From Planctomycetaceae bacterium (GTDB lineage Bacteria; Planctomycetota; Planctomycetia; Pirellulales; Thermoguttaceae): a DNA stretch of 11,454 bases. Under the pieces are notes generated by a model. It ran no database searches and was not told where the DNA came from. It worked only from the letters and a program-made list of their open reading frames with translations. Position 1 is the stretch's first letter. Each line of letters opens with the position of its first letter. Made by a program: the position numbers and the translations under genes. The stretch covers positions 1 through 11,454 of the forward strand of contig SUVI01000132.1 of the NCBI GenBank assembly GCA_015062085.1, read 5' to 3'. This document shows, one piece after another, positions 1-6,069 of this stretch.

Positions 1-1
1 C

Positions 2-1555
2 GGCATTGGCAAGCAGGATGACTCCAACGCCGTTTTCGTCGCGAAAACTCCGACGCTCGACAAACTTTTCGGCGCGAAACTCTACACGCAGCTCCAGGCG
101 CACGGTCAGGCCGTCGGTCTTCCGAGCGATGACGATATGGGGAACTCCGAGATCGGCCATAATGCGCTGGGTGCCGGACGTGTTTTCGATCAGGGAGCAA
201 AACTGGTGAACCGCGCGCTGGAAACCGGCTCCATGTACGAGGGGGAGGTCTGGAAAAAAGCGGTCGCGCAGGCGAAAGAAAACGCGACGCTCCATTTCAT
301 CGGACTGCATTCGGATGGAAACGTTCACTCCAACACTTCCCAGCTCTACGCGATGCTGAAGCAGGCTGCGAAGGACGGCGTGGCGAAAGTGCGTCTCCAC
401 ATTCTCCATGACGGACGCGACGTCCCGGAAAAATCAGCCCTCACGTACATTGAGGCGACGGAAAATGTTTTGGCTGAGATCAATGCGCAGTATGGTTTCG
501 ACTACCGTATCGCAAGCGGCGGCGGCCGTATGATCACGACCATGGACCGCTACGAAGCGGACTGGACGATCGTGGAACGCGGCTGGAAAGCACACGTACT
601 TGGCGATGCCCGCAAATTCGCATCCGCCAAAGAGGCCGTCGAGACCATGTACGCCGAAGATGAAAAAGCGGTGGACCAGTACCTTGAATCGTTCGTCGTC
701 GCTGACGCAGACGGCCAGCCGATCGGAACGATCCAGGACGGCGATTCCGTCGTTTTCTTCAATTTCCGCGGGGACCGTGCGATCGAGATCTCCCAGGCAT
801 TCGAAGGCGGCGCCGATTTCGATAAATTTGACCGCGTCCGCGTTCCGAACGTCTTCTACGCCGGTATCATGCAGTACGACGGCGACCTGAAACTCCCGAA
901 AAACTTCCTCGTCGCCCCGCCGGTGATCGACCGTACGTTCTGCGAGTACCTCTGCGCGGAAAAGGTCTCGATGTTCGCCATCAGCGAAACGCAGAAATTT
1001 GGGCACGTCACGTACTTCTGGAACGGAAACCGATCCGGATACATCAACGCGCAGTGCGAGGACTACGAAGAGATCCCGTCTGACCGCATCGAGTTCGACA
1101 AAGCGCCGCTGATGAAAGCGGAGGAGATCACGGCGTGGGTCGAAGGTGCGCTTGCGTCCGGAAAATTCAAGTTCGGGCGTCTGAATCTGGCGAATGGCGA
1201 CATGGTCGGACACACGGGGAACATGGAAGCGACGGTCAAAGCCGTCGAAAAAGTCGATGAATGCGTCGGCCGGATCCTCGCGGTCATCGAAAAGCTCAAC
1301 GGTATCGCCGTCGTGACGGCAGACCACGGTAACGCGGACCAGATGTGGACTGAGAAAAAAGGCGTCCGCACGGCACGTACGGCCCACACGCTGAATCCGG
1401 TCCCGCTTTGCATTTTCGACCCTGGATACCAGGGTGAATACGAAATGGCGGACGTTGAGAAACCCGGTCTGGCGAACGTCGCGGCAACGGTCCTGAATCT
1501 CCTCGGCTACGAAGCGCCGGAAGATTACTGCGCCTCGCTGGTGAAGTTCAACTGA
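2..1555 (+). CDS. gpmI: 2,3-bisphosphoglycerate-independent phosphoglycerate mutase, 5'-truncated
   Basis: Interconverts 3- and 2-phosphoglycerate in cytosolic glycolysis and gluconeogenesis, using two metal ions and a phosphoserine intermediate. The frame is open from base 2 and gives 517 residues. The family is roughly 510-550 aa, so only a short N-terminal piece with the first metal-binding Asp lies outside the window. The catalytic Ser is in MGNSEIGHN (from base 137). Other alkaline-phosphatase-superfamily metal motifs follow: NLANGDMVGHTGN (Asp/His), VTADHGNAD (Asp-His) and ARTAHTLNPVP (His). HDGRDVPEKSA and GGRM..MDRYEADW are substrate-domain signatures, the latter typical of the longer subtype rather than the enterobacterial one. 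The ATG at 137 is internal and not the start, because conserved sequence continues upstream of it. The gene ends in TGA. It has no functional link to its neighbours and is probably transcribed with genes outside the window. Confidence 0.97.
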   Translation, partial: GIGKQDDSNAVFVAKTPTLDKLFGAKLYTQLQAHGQAVGLPSDDDMGNSEIGHNALGAGRVFDQGAKLVNRALETGSMYEGEVWKKAVAQAKENATLHFIGLHSDGNVHSNTSQLYAMLKQAAKDGVAKVRLHILHDGRDVPEKSALTYIEATENVLAEINAQYGFDYRIASGGGRMITTMDRYEADWTIVERGWKAHVLGDARKFASAKEAVETMYAEDEKAVDQYLESFVVADADGQPIGTIQDGDSVVFFNFRGDRAIEISQAFEGGADFDKFDRVRVPNVFYAGIMQYDGDLKLPKNFLVAPPVIDRTFCEYLCAEKVSMFAISETQKFGHVTYFWNGNRSGYINAQCEDYEEIPSDRIEFDKAPLMKAEEITAWVEGALASGKFKFGRLNLANGDMVGHTGNMEATVKAVEKVDECVGRILAVIEKLNGIAVVTADHGNADQMWTEKKGVRTARTAHTLNPVPLCIFDPGYQGEYEMADVEKPGLANVAATVLNLLGYEAPEDYCASLVKFN

Positions 1556-1571
1556 ATCTTTAAGGGATCTC

Positions 1572-1627
1572 CTGGATGGCAGGGATGCCGACTGGGGGAT
1601 CCAGACAGGAAATGAACGGCCTGTCTG
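1572..1627 (+). other. Two adjacent RNA hairpins downstream of gpmI
   Basis: CTGGAT (1572-1577) pairs with ATCCAG (1599-1604) and encloses GGCA/TGCC (1578-1581/1586-1589). CAGACAGG (1602-1609) pairs perfectly with CCTGTCTG (1620-1627) across a 10-nt loop. The second hairpin shares its first bases with the first, so they partly compete. No T-run follows either, so they are not obvious terminators. They may be a 3' processing or mRNA-stability element. I recognise no RNA family. Confidence 0.4.
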
Positions 1628-1637
1628 AATGCGTTTT

Positions 1638-1680
1638 CCGGGAGTGTGTGTCTTGAAAGCACGCATTTCCCGGAGTTTCT
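1638..1680 (+). terminator. Possible gpmI transcription terminator
   Basis: CCGGGA (1638-1643) pairs with TCCCGG (1668-1673). The stem continues inward through a GTGTGTGT/GCACGCA-type helix, giving about 13 bp around a short CTTGAAA loop. Only a weak T-rich stretch (AGTTTCTT) follows, so this is a plausible but not strong intrinsic terminator for gpmI. Confidence 0.4.
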
Positions 1681-1689
1681 TCCATGATG

Positions 1690-1730
1690 TTTTGAGCACG
1701 ATGCGGAACATTTTTGAGCGCGATGCGGAA
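1690..1730 (+). repeat. 19-nt direct repeat, two copies
   Basis: TTTTGAGC(A/G)CGATGCGGAA occurs at 1690-1708 and 1712-1730, with one mismatch and a period of 22 bp. That is two helical turns, the spacing expected for paired binding sites of a regulator acting on the downstream secreted-protein gene. The ATGCG of the second copy also pairs with CGCAT (1748-1752) around GACG/CGTC, forming a hairpin followed by T-rich sequence, so an RNA role is equally possible. Confidence 0.5.
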
Positions 1731-1781
1731 GGACGGCTTTTCGTCTCGCATTCTGTTTTCCTCTTTTTGAAGATTCCTGCC

Positions 1782-4340
1782 ATGAAAAAATTGATCCCGA
1801 TTTTGATGCTCCTGGCCATTTTGCAGTTGGCGGCCGGCGTGTCTGCAGAAATTCCAGGAAATACCGGAGCCGAAAACGGCGTGCCGCAAATTTTGGAGGC
1901 TTTGACCAGTCAGGATGTTTTCTTTGATCCAGATTCGGAGCTGAGTCCCTCATACCTGGATTTTCGGACCGTGTGTTCCACGAGTCGGGATCCGTTTTGC
2001 GAGGGAGTTCTGACGCTGCCGTTTGCATCGGAGCCGAAGAAGGCGCGTGTCTGTTTTGATGCACCGCTTGAGCTGGACGCGTCGGGATCCGGACTCTTTT
2101 TTCTGGATCTGGAGTGCCCGCATCCAGAGGCACTTGGTCCGATCATTTTCTATTTTGCGAGCGGAGACGGCTGGTATTCCATGGCTGGGAGAGTGGAGAA
2201 GAGATCGCCGACGGAATTGCGGTGCGTTTTTGCGGCGGATTCTGCCAGGATCGAGGGAGAACCTGCCGGTCTGCAGAACGTAAAGGGCGTGCGGATCGCA
2301 TTTTATGCGGGAAAACCGGTGGATCAGCCGGTGACGCTGAAGTCGTTTCGGTGCCGAAGGAACGACGTGTGGATCCTGCGTCAGGAACCGGAGAAAAATC
2401 CTGAATCTGTGCGGTACGTCTCGCAGTTTGGCTCGCTTTTGCGCGGAATGGGAATGACGCCCGGCATCGTGAGTGAAGCGGAGCTGACGGAGGAATTTTT
2501 GAAGCGGGTACCGGTGCTCGTTCTTCCGCTCACGGCAAAAATGGAACCGCGGACGGTGAAGCTGCTTTCGCATTATGCGGAAAACGGCGGGTTTCTGGTC
2601 GTCTGCTACAGCGTGCCGAAGGAGCTTTTGGAAACGCTGGGTTTTCGGAGTGTCGGGTACGTGCGGACACGCGATCATGGGATCGAGGTCGCGGGAATGG
2701 ACGTTGAAGCCGATTTTCAGAATTTTCTGGGCGGTCCTGTGCCGGAGTTTCTGCCGCAGGCATCCTGGAATTTCCAGCTCGGAGAGATCCTTCCGAATAT
2801 TGCGGATCCGCAGCTCGCCAAACCGGAAAATGCTCCGAGGGCCGCTGCGTACTGGAGTCTGAAAAATGGCGAACGGACACGGTATCCTGCTTTGCTCTGG
2901 AGCGGGCGCGGCCTGTGGATCACGCATGTGCTTCTGGCGAATGGCGGGATCCGTGAGAAACGGGAACTCCTCGCGTCTCTCCTGAATCTGCACTGTCCGC
3001 AGCTTTTGAGCCGGATCCTGCGCGAAAAATGGCGGACTCTCCTTCAGGTCGGGATCGCACCGCAGGATGATGTTCAGAAGAAATACCGCACCGCCGCTTC
3101 CCGGGAATTGGAAAAGCTCGCGCAAGAGGGATTCTCGCCGGAGAGGATCCGCACGATGATTTTTGAAAAAGCAGACGCAGAGGCGGGTTTTCAGCTTTCC
3201 GCGATTCTGGATGAAAGGATCCTGGAAGCTCGGACGGAATTTTGTGCGGCGCAGAAACCTGCGGCAAAGGAACGGCGTTTCATCTGGGAACACAGCGGGT
3301 TCGGAACGTACCCCGGCGACTGGGATGCGGCGATGAAAGAGCTGGCAGAAGCCGGGTTCACGGCAATTTTGGCGAATCAGGCATGGGGAGGCGAAGCGCG
3401 GTACGAGAGTGAACTTCTCCCGGTCTCTCCCAAAGTGGCGCAGTATGGTGATTCCATCGCAGAAGCCGTAAAGGCCGGGAAGAAATACGGTGTGGAAGTG
3501 CACGTCTGGAAAGTCAACTTCAACTGTTCGAATGCGCCGAATGAATTTCTTGAAAGGATGCGTTCGGAAGGACGTCTTCAGTGCGGCAGGGATGGTGTGG
3601 AAGAGCTTTGGCTCTGTCCGTCGGATCCGCGAAATCAGCAGCTTGAAGTCGATTCATTCTGCGAGATCGTCCGGAAATACGACGTGGACGGGATCCACTT
3701 CGACTACATTCGGTTTCCAGGTTCCAATTACTGTTTCTGTGAGGGATGCCGCGGGCGTTTCTGCACGTTCTGGCGGGAGAAAACGGGAACGGAATTGACG
3801 GATTGGCCGCGCTGTACGCTCAGCGGTGAGGTTCGGGAACTCTGGCTGGAATGGCGTCGGGCGCAGATCGCTGAGGTCGTCTCCAGAACGTACGCCGCCG
3901 TGAAGAAGATCCGGCCGGAAGTCGAAGTTTCTGCCGCCGTGTTTCGCGACTATCCCAACTGTGCGGATTCCGTGGGGCAGGATTGGGTCCGGTGGGCGAA
4001 GAACGGCTGGCTGGATTTTGTTTGCCCGATGAACTACACGAACAGCGCGGAACGTTTCCTTTTCATGACCGGCTCGCAGAAGGAAGCACTTGGCGCATCC
4101 ATTCCGATGTATCCGGGGATCGGGATCAGTTCGTCCAGTTCCCGTTTGACTCCGGATCAGTGTGTCGTGCAGATCCGGGCGGCGCGGGAACTTGGAATGC
4201 CGGGGTGGACGCTTTTTGCGCTGACTCCCAAAAGTGCGGAACTTTACTTTCCGTTTCTGAAAATGGGAGTGACGGCTGATGTGGAAAATAAAGAGACCGG
4301 GAGTAAGGAAAATGAAACTGCAGGGAAACTGGAAAAATAA
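1782..4340 (+). CDS. Secreted GHL10-like putative glycoside hydrolase
   Basis: Predicted exported protein of 852 aa. I place the start at 1782 because it opens directly on a signal peptide: MKK, a hydrophobic core LIPILMLLAILQLAAG, and a likely cut after VSA (residue 22). An in-frame ATG at 1629 would bury this signal behind 51 residues encoded by repeat and hairpin DNA. There is no good Shine-Dalgarno sequence. About residues 208-300 look like a glutamine-amidotransferase-fold domain of the kind attached to many glycosidases (SQFGSLLRGMGM, VPVLVLPLTAKM, YAENGGFLVVCYS). About residues 498-840 form a GHL10-type TIM barrel, with VEVHVWKVNFNC and the hallmark DGIHFDYIRFPG (D636-G647), whose acidic residues are catalytic candidates. 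A Cys cluster CFCEGC (651-656) plus C661 follows. The family acts on polysaccharides, but the substrate cannot be predicted. It overlaps the next gene and is probably co-transcribed with it. Confidence 0.8.
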   Translation: MKKLIPILMLLAILQLAAGVSAEIPGNTGAENGVPQILEALTSQDVFFDPDSELSPSYLDFRTVCSTSRDPFCEGVLTLPFASEPKKARVCFDAPLELDASGSGLFFLDLECPHPEALGPIIFYFASGDGWYSMAGRVEKRSPTELRCVFAADSARIEGEPAGLQNVKGVRIAFYAGKPVDQPVTLKSFRCRRNDVWILRQEPEKNPESVRYVSQFGSLLRGMGMTPGIVSEAELTEEFLKRVPVLVLPLTAKMEPRTVKLLSHYAENGGFLVVCYSVPKELLETLGFRSVGYVRTRDHGIEVAGMDVEADFQNFLGGPVPEFLPQASWNFQLGEILPNIADPQLAKPENAPRAAAYWSLKNGERTRYPALLWSGRGLWITHVLLANGGIREKRELLASLLNLHCPQLLSRILREKWRTLLQVGIAPQDDVQKKYRTAASRELEKLAQEGFSPERIRTMIFEKADAEAGFQLSAILDERILEARTEFCAAQKPAAKERRFIWEHSGFGTYPGDWDAAMKELAEAGFTAILANQAWGGEARYESELLPVSPKVAQYGDSIAEAVKAGKKYGVEVHVWKVNFNCSNAPNEFLERMRSEGRLQCGRDGVEELWLCPSDPRNQQLEVDSFCEIVRKYDVDGIHFDYIRFPGSNYCFCEGCRGRFCTFWREKTGTELTDWPRCTLSGEVRELWLEWRRAQIAEVVSRTYAAVKKIRPEVEVSAAVFRDYPNCADSVGQDWVRWAKNGWLDFVCPMNYTNSAERFLFMTGSQKEALGASIPMYPGIGISSSSSRLTPDQCVVQIRAARELGMPGWTLFALTPKSAELYFPFLKMGVTADVENKETGSKENETAGKLEK

Positions 4341-5340
4341 AAGAGATCTCCGAACGTTCGGAATGGCGGGAAGCGGCCGATTTTTTCGGAGCCTGGGCTG
4401 GTTTCTCGTATTTGCCTGGTGTGTCTGCGGGAATATGGAGACGCGGGGACAGCTTTTCCCCGGTCAGGATGTTCGGAAAAACGAGCAGACGATCGGCGGG
4501 CTGATGTTCTGGCAGGATGTGCTTTTTCTGCAGGAATGGCACATTCAGCGTTCGTGCTTCACCGGGGAATTTCGCCTTCTGGATCCGCAGGCGGTCTGCC
4601 GGGCGTCCGGGAGCCGGGAGTTTTGTGAACGTGTGCTGGAGGAGTACCGGCAGGAATTGGAGATCCCCCCATTTTCCGGTCGGGTCCTGGTCCTGATGCA
4701 TGGGCTGTTCTCCGGGTCGGTCCATTTGGAAAATATGGCGATCTGGTTTCGGCAGGATGGAGAGTATTCGGCAGTTCTGAATCTTGCGTGTGCGTCGTCT
4801 TTCATGACGGTCCAGGAAAGCACGGAGTACCTGGCCGGGATCCTGGCGGGATTGAAAGGTGCGGAGCGGATCGATTTTGTCGGCCACAGTCTCGGGAGCA
4901 TCATCCTCCGGAATTATCTGGGGAAGTATGCCGAAGAGAATGGCGTTTTCGAAGAATTGCCGATCGGAAGATTCGTGCAGCTTTGCCCGCCGAATCAGGG
5001 CGCGGAGACCGCGAGGATCCATCAGGAGGGAATGACTGGGGTTTTTGTGAAGGCGCTGGCGGATCTTGCGCTCAACGGACACGAGATGAAGGAACGATTT
5101 GGGGTTCCGAAGTGCGAATTTGCGGTCATCGCGGGAACGCATCCGGACTATGTGTACTATGGAGAGGAGACGGATGCGGTCCTGACGGTTTCCACGACCC
5201 GTCTGGATGGTGCGAAGTGCTGGAAAAAACTGAAAGGCACGCACATGGAGATCCCCAATTCCATCGAAACCTTTGAGAATATCAGAAATTTTTTGAATGA
5301 AGGGACCTTTCTTGAAGAAAATGCCGGCTCCCCCCCTTGA
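4312..5340 (+). CDS. Exported or membrane-anchored alpha/beta hydrolase (lipase/esterase-like)
   Basis: Serine hydrolase of 342 aa. The oxyanion-side motif VLVLMHGLFSGS (from residue 125) comes first. The nucleophile elbow VGHSLGS places Ser193. The late region supplies a plausible Asp (ETDAVLTVS, D288) and His (KGTHMEIP, H311), completing a Ser-Asp-His triad in the expected order. The fold resembles PGAP1/DUF676-type lipases. The substrate is unknown. The N terminus is basic, followed by FFRSLGWFLVFAWCVCG, a signal peptide or membrane anchor. The preceding residues (FAWC) are not a good lipobox. I prefer ATG 4312 because GGGAG lies 8 nt upstream. ATG 4279 (11 residues longer) and ATG 4363 (closer to the hydrophobic segment) are alternatives. 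It overlaps the end of the GHL10-like gene by 29 bp, suggesting translational coupling and joint envelope or polymer processing. Its TGA stop lies within the -35 element of the tRNA promoter. Confidence 0.78.
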   Translation: MKLQGNWKNKRDLRTFGMAGSGRFFRSLGWFLVFAWCVCGNMETRGQLFPGQDVRKNEQTIGGLMFWQDVLFLQEWHIQRSCFTGEFRLLDPQAVCRASGSREFCERVLEEYRQELEIPPFSGRVLVLMHGLFSGSVHLENMAIWFRQDGEYSAVLNLACASSFMTVQESTEYLAGILAGLKGAERIDFVGHSLGSIILRNYLGKYAEENGVFEELPIGRFVQLCPPNQGAETARIHQEGMTGVFVKALADLALNGHEMKERFGVPKCEFAVIAGTHPDYVYYGEETDAVLTVSTTRLDGAKCWKKLKGTHMEIPNSIETFENIRNFLNEGTFLEENAGSPP

Positions 5341-5364
5341 AAAATTTGTTCACCGTGATATAAT
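5337..5364 (+). promoter_or_regulatory. Sigma70-type promoter of the tRNA-Arg unit
   Basis: TTGAAA (5337-5342) and a perfect TATAAT (5359-5364) are separated by 16 nt. Transcription would start near 5371, about 32 nt before the first tRNA. The -35 box overlaps the TGA stop of the upstream hydrolase gene. Confidence 0.8.
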
Positions 5365-5402
5365 CAGGCGTAATCATTGAGGGAAACCCTGATGAAACCC
5401 AT

Positions 5403-5476
5403 GCACCCATGGCTCAATTGGATAGCGCATCGGTCTACGGAACCGAAGGTTACAGGTTCGAACCCTGTTGGGTGTA
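5403..5476 (+). tRNA. tRNA-Arg (anticodon ACG), copy 1
   Basis: A 74-nt cloverleaf. The acceptor arm GCACCCA/TGGGTGT closes with a G1-U72 wobble and has A73 as discriminator. The anticodon stem TCGGT/ACCGA carries loop CTACGGA with anticodon ACG, which reads CGN Arg codons after A34-to-inosine editing. The T arm is ACAGG/CCTGT with loop TTCGAAC. CCA is not encoded. The D stem GCTC/GCGC has a U12-C23 mismatch, while A15 and U48 form a compatible Levitt pair. Confidence 0.96.
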
Positions 5477-5478
5477 CT

Positions 5479-5507
5479 CAAACTTCTTTTTAGAAAGTTT
5501 GTTTTTT
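5479..5507 (+). terminator. Intrinsic terminator between the two tRNA genes
   Basis: CAAACTT (5479-5485) pairs with AAGTTTG (5495-5501) across a short loop, followed by a six-T run (5502-5507). The stem is AT-rich, so read-through into the second tRNA is likely, because I see no separate promoter for that copy. Confidence 0.65.
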
Positions 5508-5524
5508 CATCTTTTTTCCCTTTT

Positions 5525-5598
5525 GCACCCATGGCTCAATTGGATAGCGCATCGGTCTACGGAACCGAAGGTTACAGGTTCGAACCCTGTTGGGTGTA
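5525..5598 (+). tRNA. tRNA-Arg (anticodon ACG), copy 2
   Basis: Base-for-base identical to the first copy over all 74 nt, including the U12-C23 D-stem mismatch, while the flanks differ. The gene starts 48 nt after the first tRNA ends. CCA is not encoded. It is probably expressed by read-through from the promoter at 5337-5364. Confidence 0.96.
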
Positions 5599-5602
5599 TT
5601 CA

Positions 5603-5627
5603 GGCTGGTTTTTGACCAGCCTTTTTT
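5603..5627 (+). terminator. Intrinsic terminator of the tRNA-Arg unit
   Basis: GGCTGGT (5603-5609) pairs perfectly with ACCAGCC (5615-5621) around a 5-nt loop, directly followed by six T (5622-5627). This is a textbook rho-independent terminator that separates the tRNA unit from the trp leader. Confidence 0.9.
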
Positions 5628-5655
5628 ATTTCTTGAAATTTTCCTCGAAAGACTA

Positions 5656-5683
5656 TTGACAAAGCAGAGGATCGTGGTATAAT
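5656..5683 (+). promoter_or_regulatory. Sigma70-type promoter of the trp operon
   Basis: Perfect TTGACA (5656-5661) and TATAAT (5678-5683) are separated by 16 nt. Transcription would start near 5690, giving a leader of about 380 nt. Such a strong promoter fits control exerted mainly after initiation, by the T-box. Confidence 0.9.
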
Positions 5684-5689
5684 ATCTGA

Positions 5690-5970
5690 AAATCAAGAAA
5701 CCGTTGATGCGGAGATAAAGCTGATCATGGCTTCACAGAGAGTTCGGGATGGTGAGAGCCGGACAGATCCCAGTTCAGCAAATGGACCGCTGAGGGCGCA
5801 GTCAAAAACGCGGGGGTTCCTGTGTTGAGTATTCTGCGACGTGTTGGCATACGTCAGTTGCCGGGGATATGTTGGTATCCTGTCGAGTGCGCAGCTGTCG
5901 CGGCTGCGAATCAAGGTGGCACCGCGGATAAAATACGTGCGTGAACAGCGTATTTTGTTCGTCCTTGATG
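5690..5970 (+). ncRNA. T-box riboswitch leader, tRNA-Trp specific
   Basis: All the standard T-box parts are visible. Stem I: GCGG/CCGC (5709-5712/5787-5790) below and GCTGA/TCAGC (5720-5724/5775-5779) above a symmetric 7/7 specifier loop. Distal hairpin: GTTCGG/CCGGAC (5742-5747/5759-5764) with loop GATGGTGAGAG. The specifier TGG (5783-5785), followed by A, reads the Trp anticodon. Stem II: CGCAG/CTGCG (5797-5801/5834-5838) and ACGCGGG/CCTGTGT (5808-5814/5819-5825), with AGTA (5828-5831) as in S-turns. A IIA/B-type pseudoknot joins the loop TGGCA (5845-5849) of hairpin 5838-5855 to TGCC (5859-5862). Stem III: CGCAGC/GCTGCG (5890-5908). The antiterminator pairs 5910-5916 with 5963-5969 and 5924-5937 with 5949-5962, leaving a 7-nt bulge TGGCACC. 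Its TGGC (5917-5920) pairs with the GCCA end of uncharged tRNA-Trp, so specifier and bulge agree on Trp, as does the downstream operon. An extra hairpin GGATA/TATCC (5865-5880) sits before Stem III. Confidence 0.95.
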
Positions 5971-6038
5971 GAATTGTTGAGTGATTCTGTCAGGGGATAG
6001 TGTACCTTCGTTGGTGGAAAACTTTTCTGACAGAGTCA
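5962..6038 (+). promoter_or_regulatory. Putative relay element between T-box and terminator
   Basis: Two mutually exclusive helices lie between the T-box and the terminator. A hairpin pairs UCCUUGAUGGAAU (5962-5974) with AUUCUGUCAGGGGA (5984-5997), with one bulged G and a 9-nt loop. Alternatively, 5982-5993 pairs without a break with 6027-6038 (12 bp, one G-U), extendable by weak pairs to 5997/6023. The first helix uses the 3' arm of the T-box antiterminator. The second uses the left arm, loop and part of the right arm of the terminator. Function is inferred from pairing alone. Confidence 0.6.
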
Positions 6039-6051
6039 GAAGAGTTTTTTT
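6021..6051 (+). terminator. Regulated intrinsic terminator in the trp leader
   Basis: ACTTTTCTGAC (6021-6031) pairs with GTCAGAAGAGT (6035-6045) as 11 bp including one G-U, with a 3-nt loop AGA and T through 6051. It ends 7 nt before the trpE Shine-Dalgarno sequence, so it gates the whole operon. Unlike a standard T-box terminator, it does not contain the 3' arm of the antiterminator. Confidence 0.88.
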
Positions 6052-6069
6052 CGTTTACGGAGGTGCAAA

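Noticed and set aside
1629..1781. N-terminal extension of the GHL10-like protein to ATG 1629.
   Set aside because: It would place 51 residues before a clear signal peptide and is encoded by hairpin and direct-repeat DNA.
434..1819. Long minus-strand ORF opposite gpmI; similar ones at 1950-3503, 4126-5244, 9122-10024 and 10026-11453.
   Set aside because: Each lies opposite a well-supported gene with intact family motifs, and the predicted proteins have Arg/Phe/Ser-rich low-complexity composition with no recognisable domain. They are antisense shadows of the biased coding strand.
5346..5351. TTGTTC as the -35 box for the tRNA promoter.
   Set aside because: Only 7 nt from TATAAT. TTGAAA at 5337-5342 has the correct 16-nt spacing.
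5409..5696. Short ORFs across the tRNA region on both strands.
   Set aside because: They translate tRNA sequence, including the duplicated segment, and have no ribosome-binding site.
5968..6000. Ten-codon ORF ATG...TAG in the trp leader.
   Set aside because: No Shine-Dalgarno sequence, no Trp codons, and it lies inside the base-paired relay region.
5961..6000. The 5962-5997 hairpin as the T-box terminator itself.
   Set aside because: It excludes the antiterminator as a terminator should, but it is followed by TAGTGTACC with no U-run. The only real U-run terminator is at 6021-6051.
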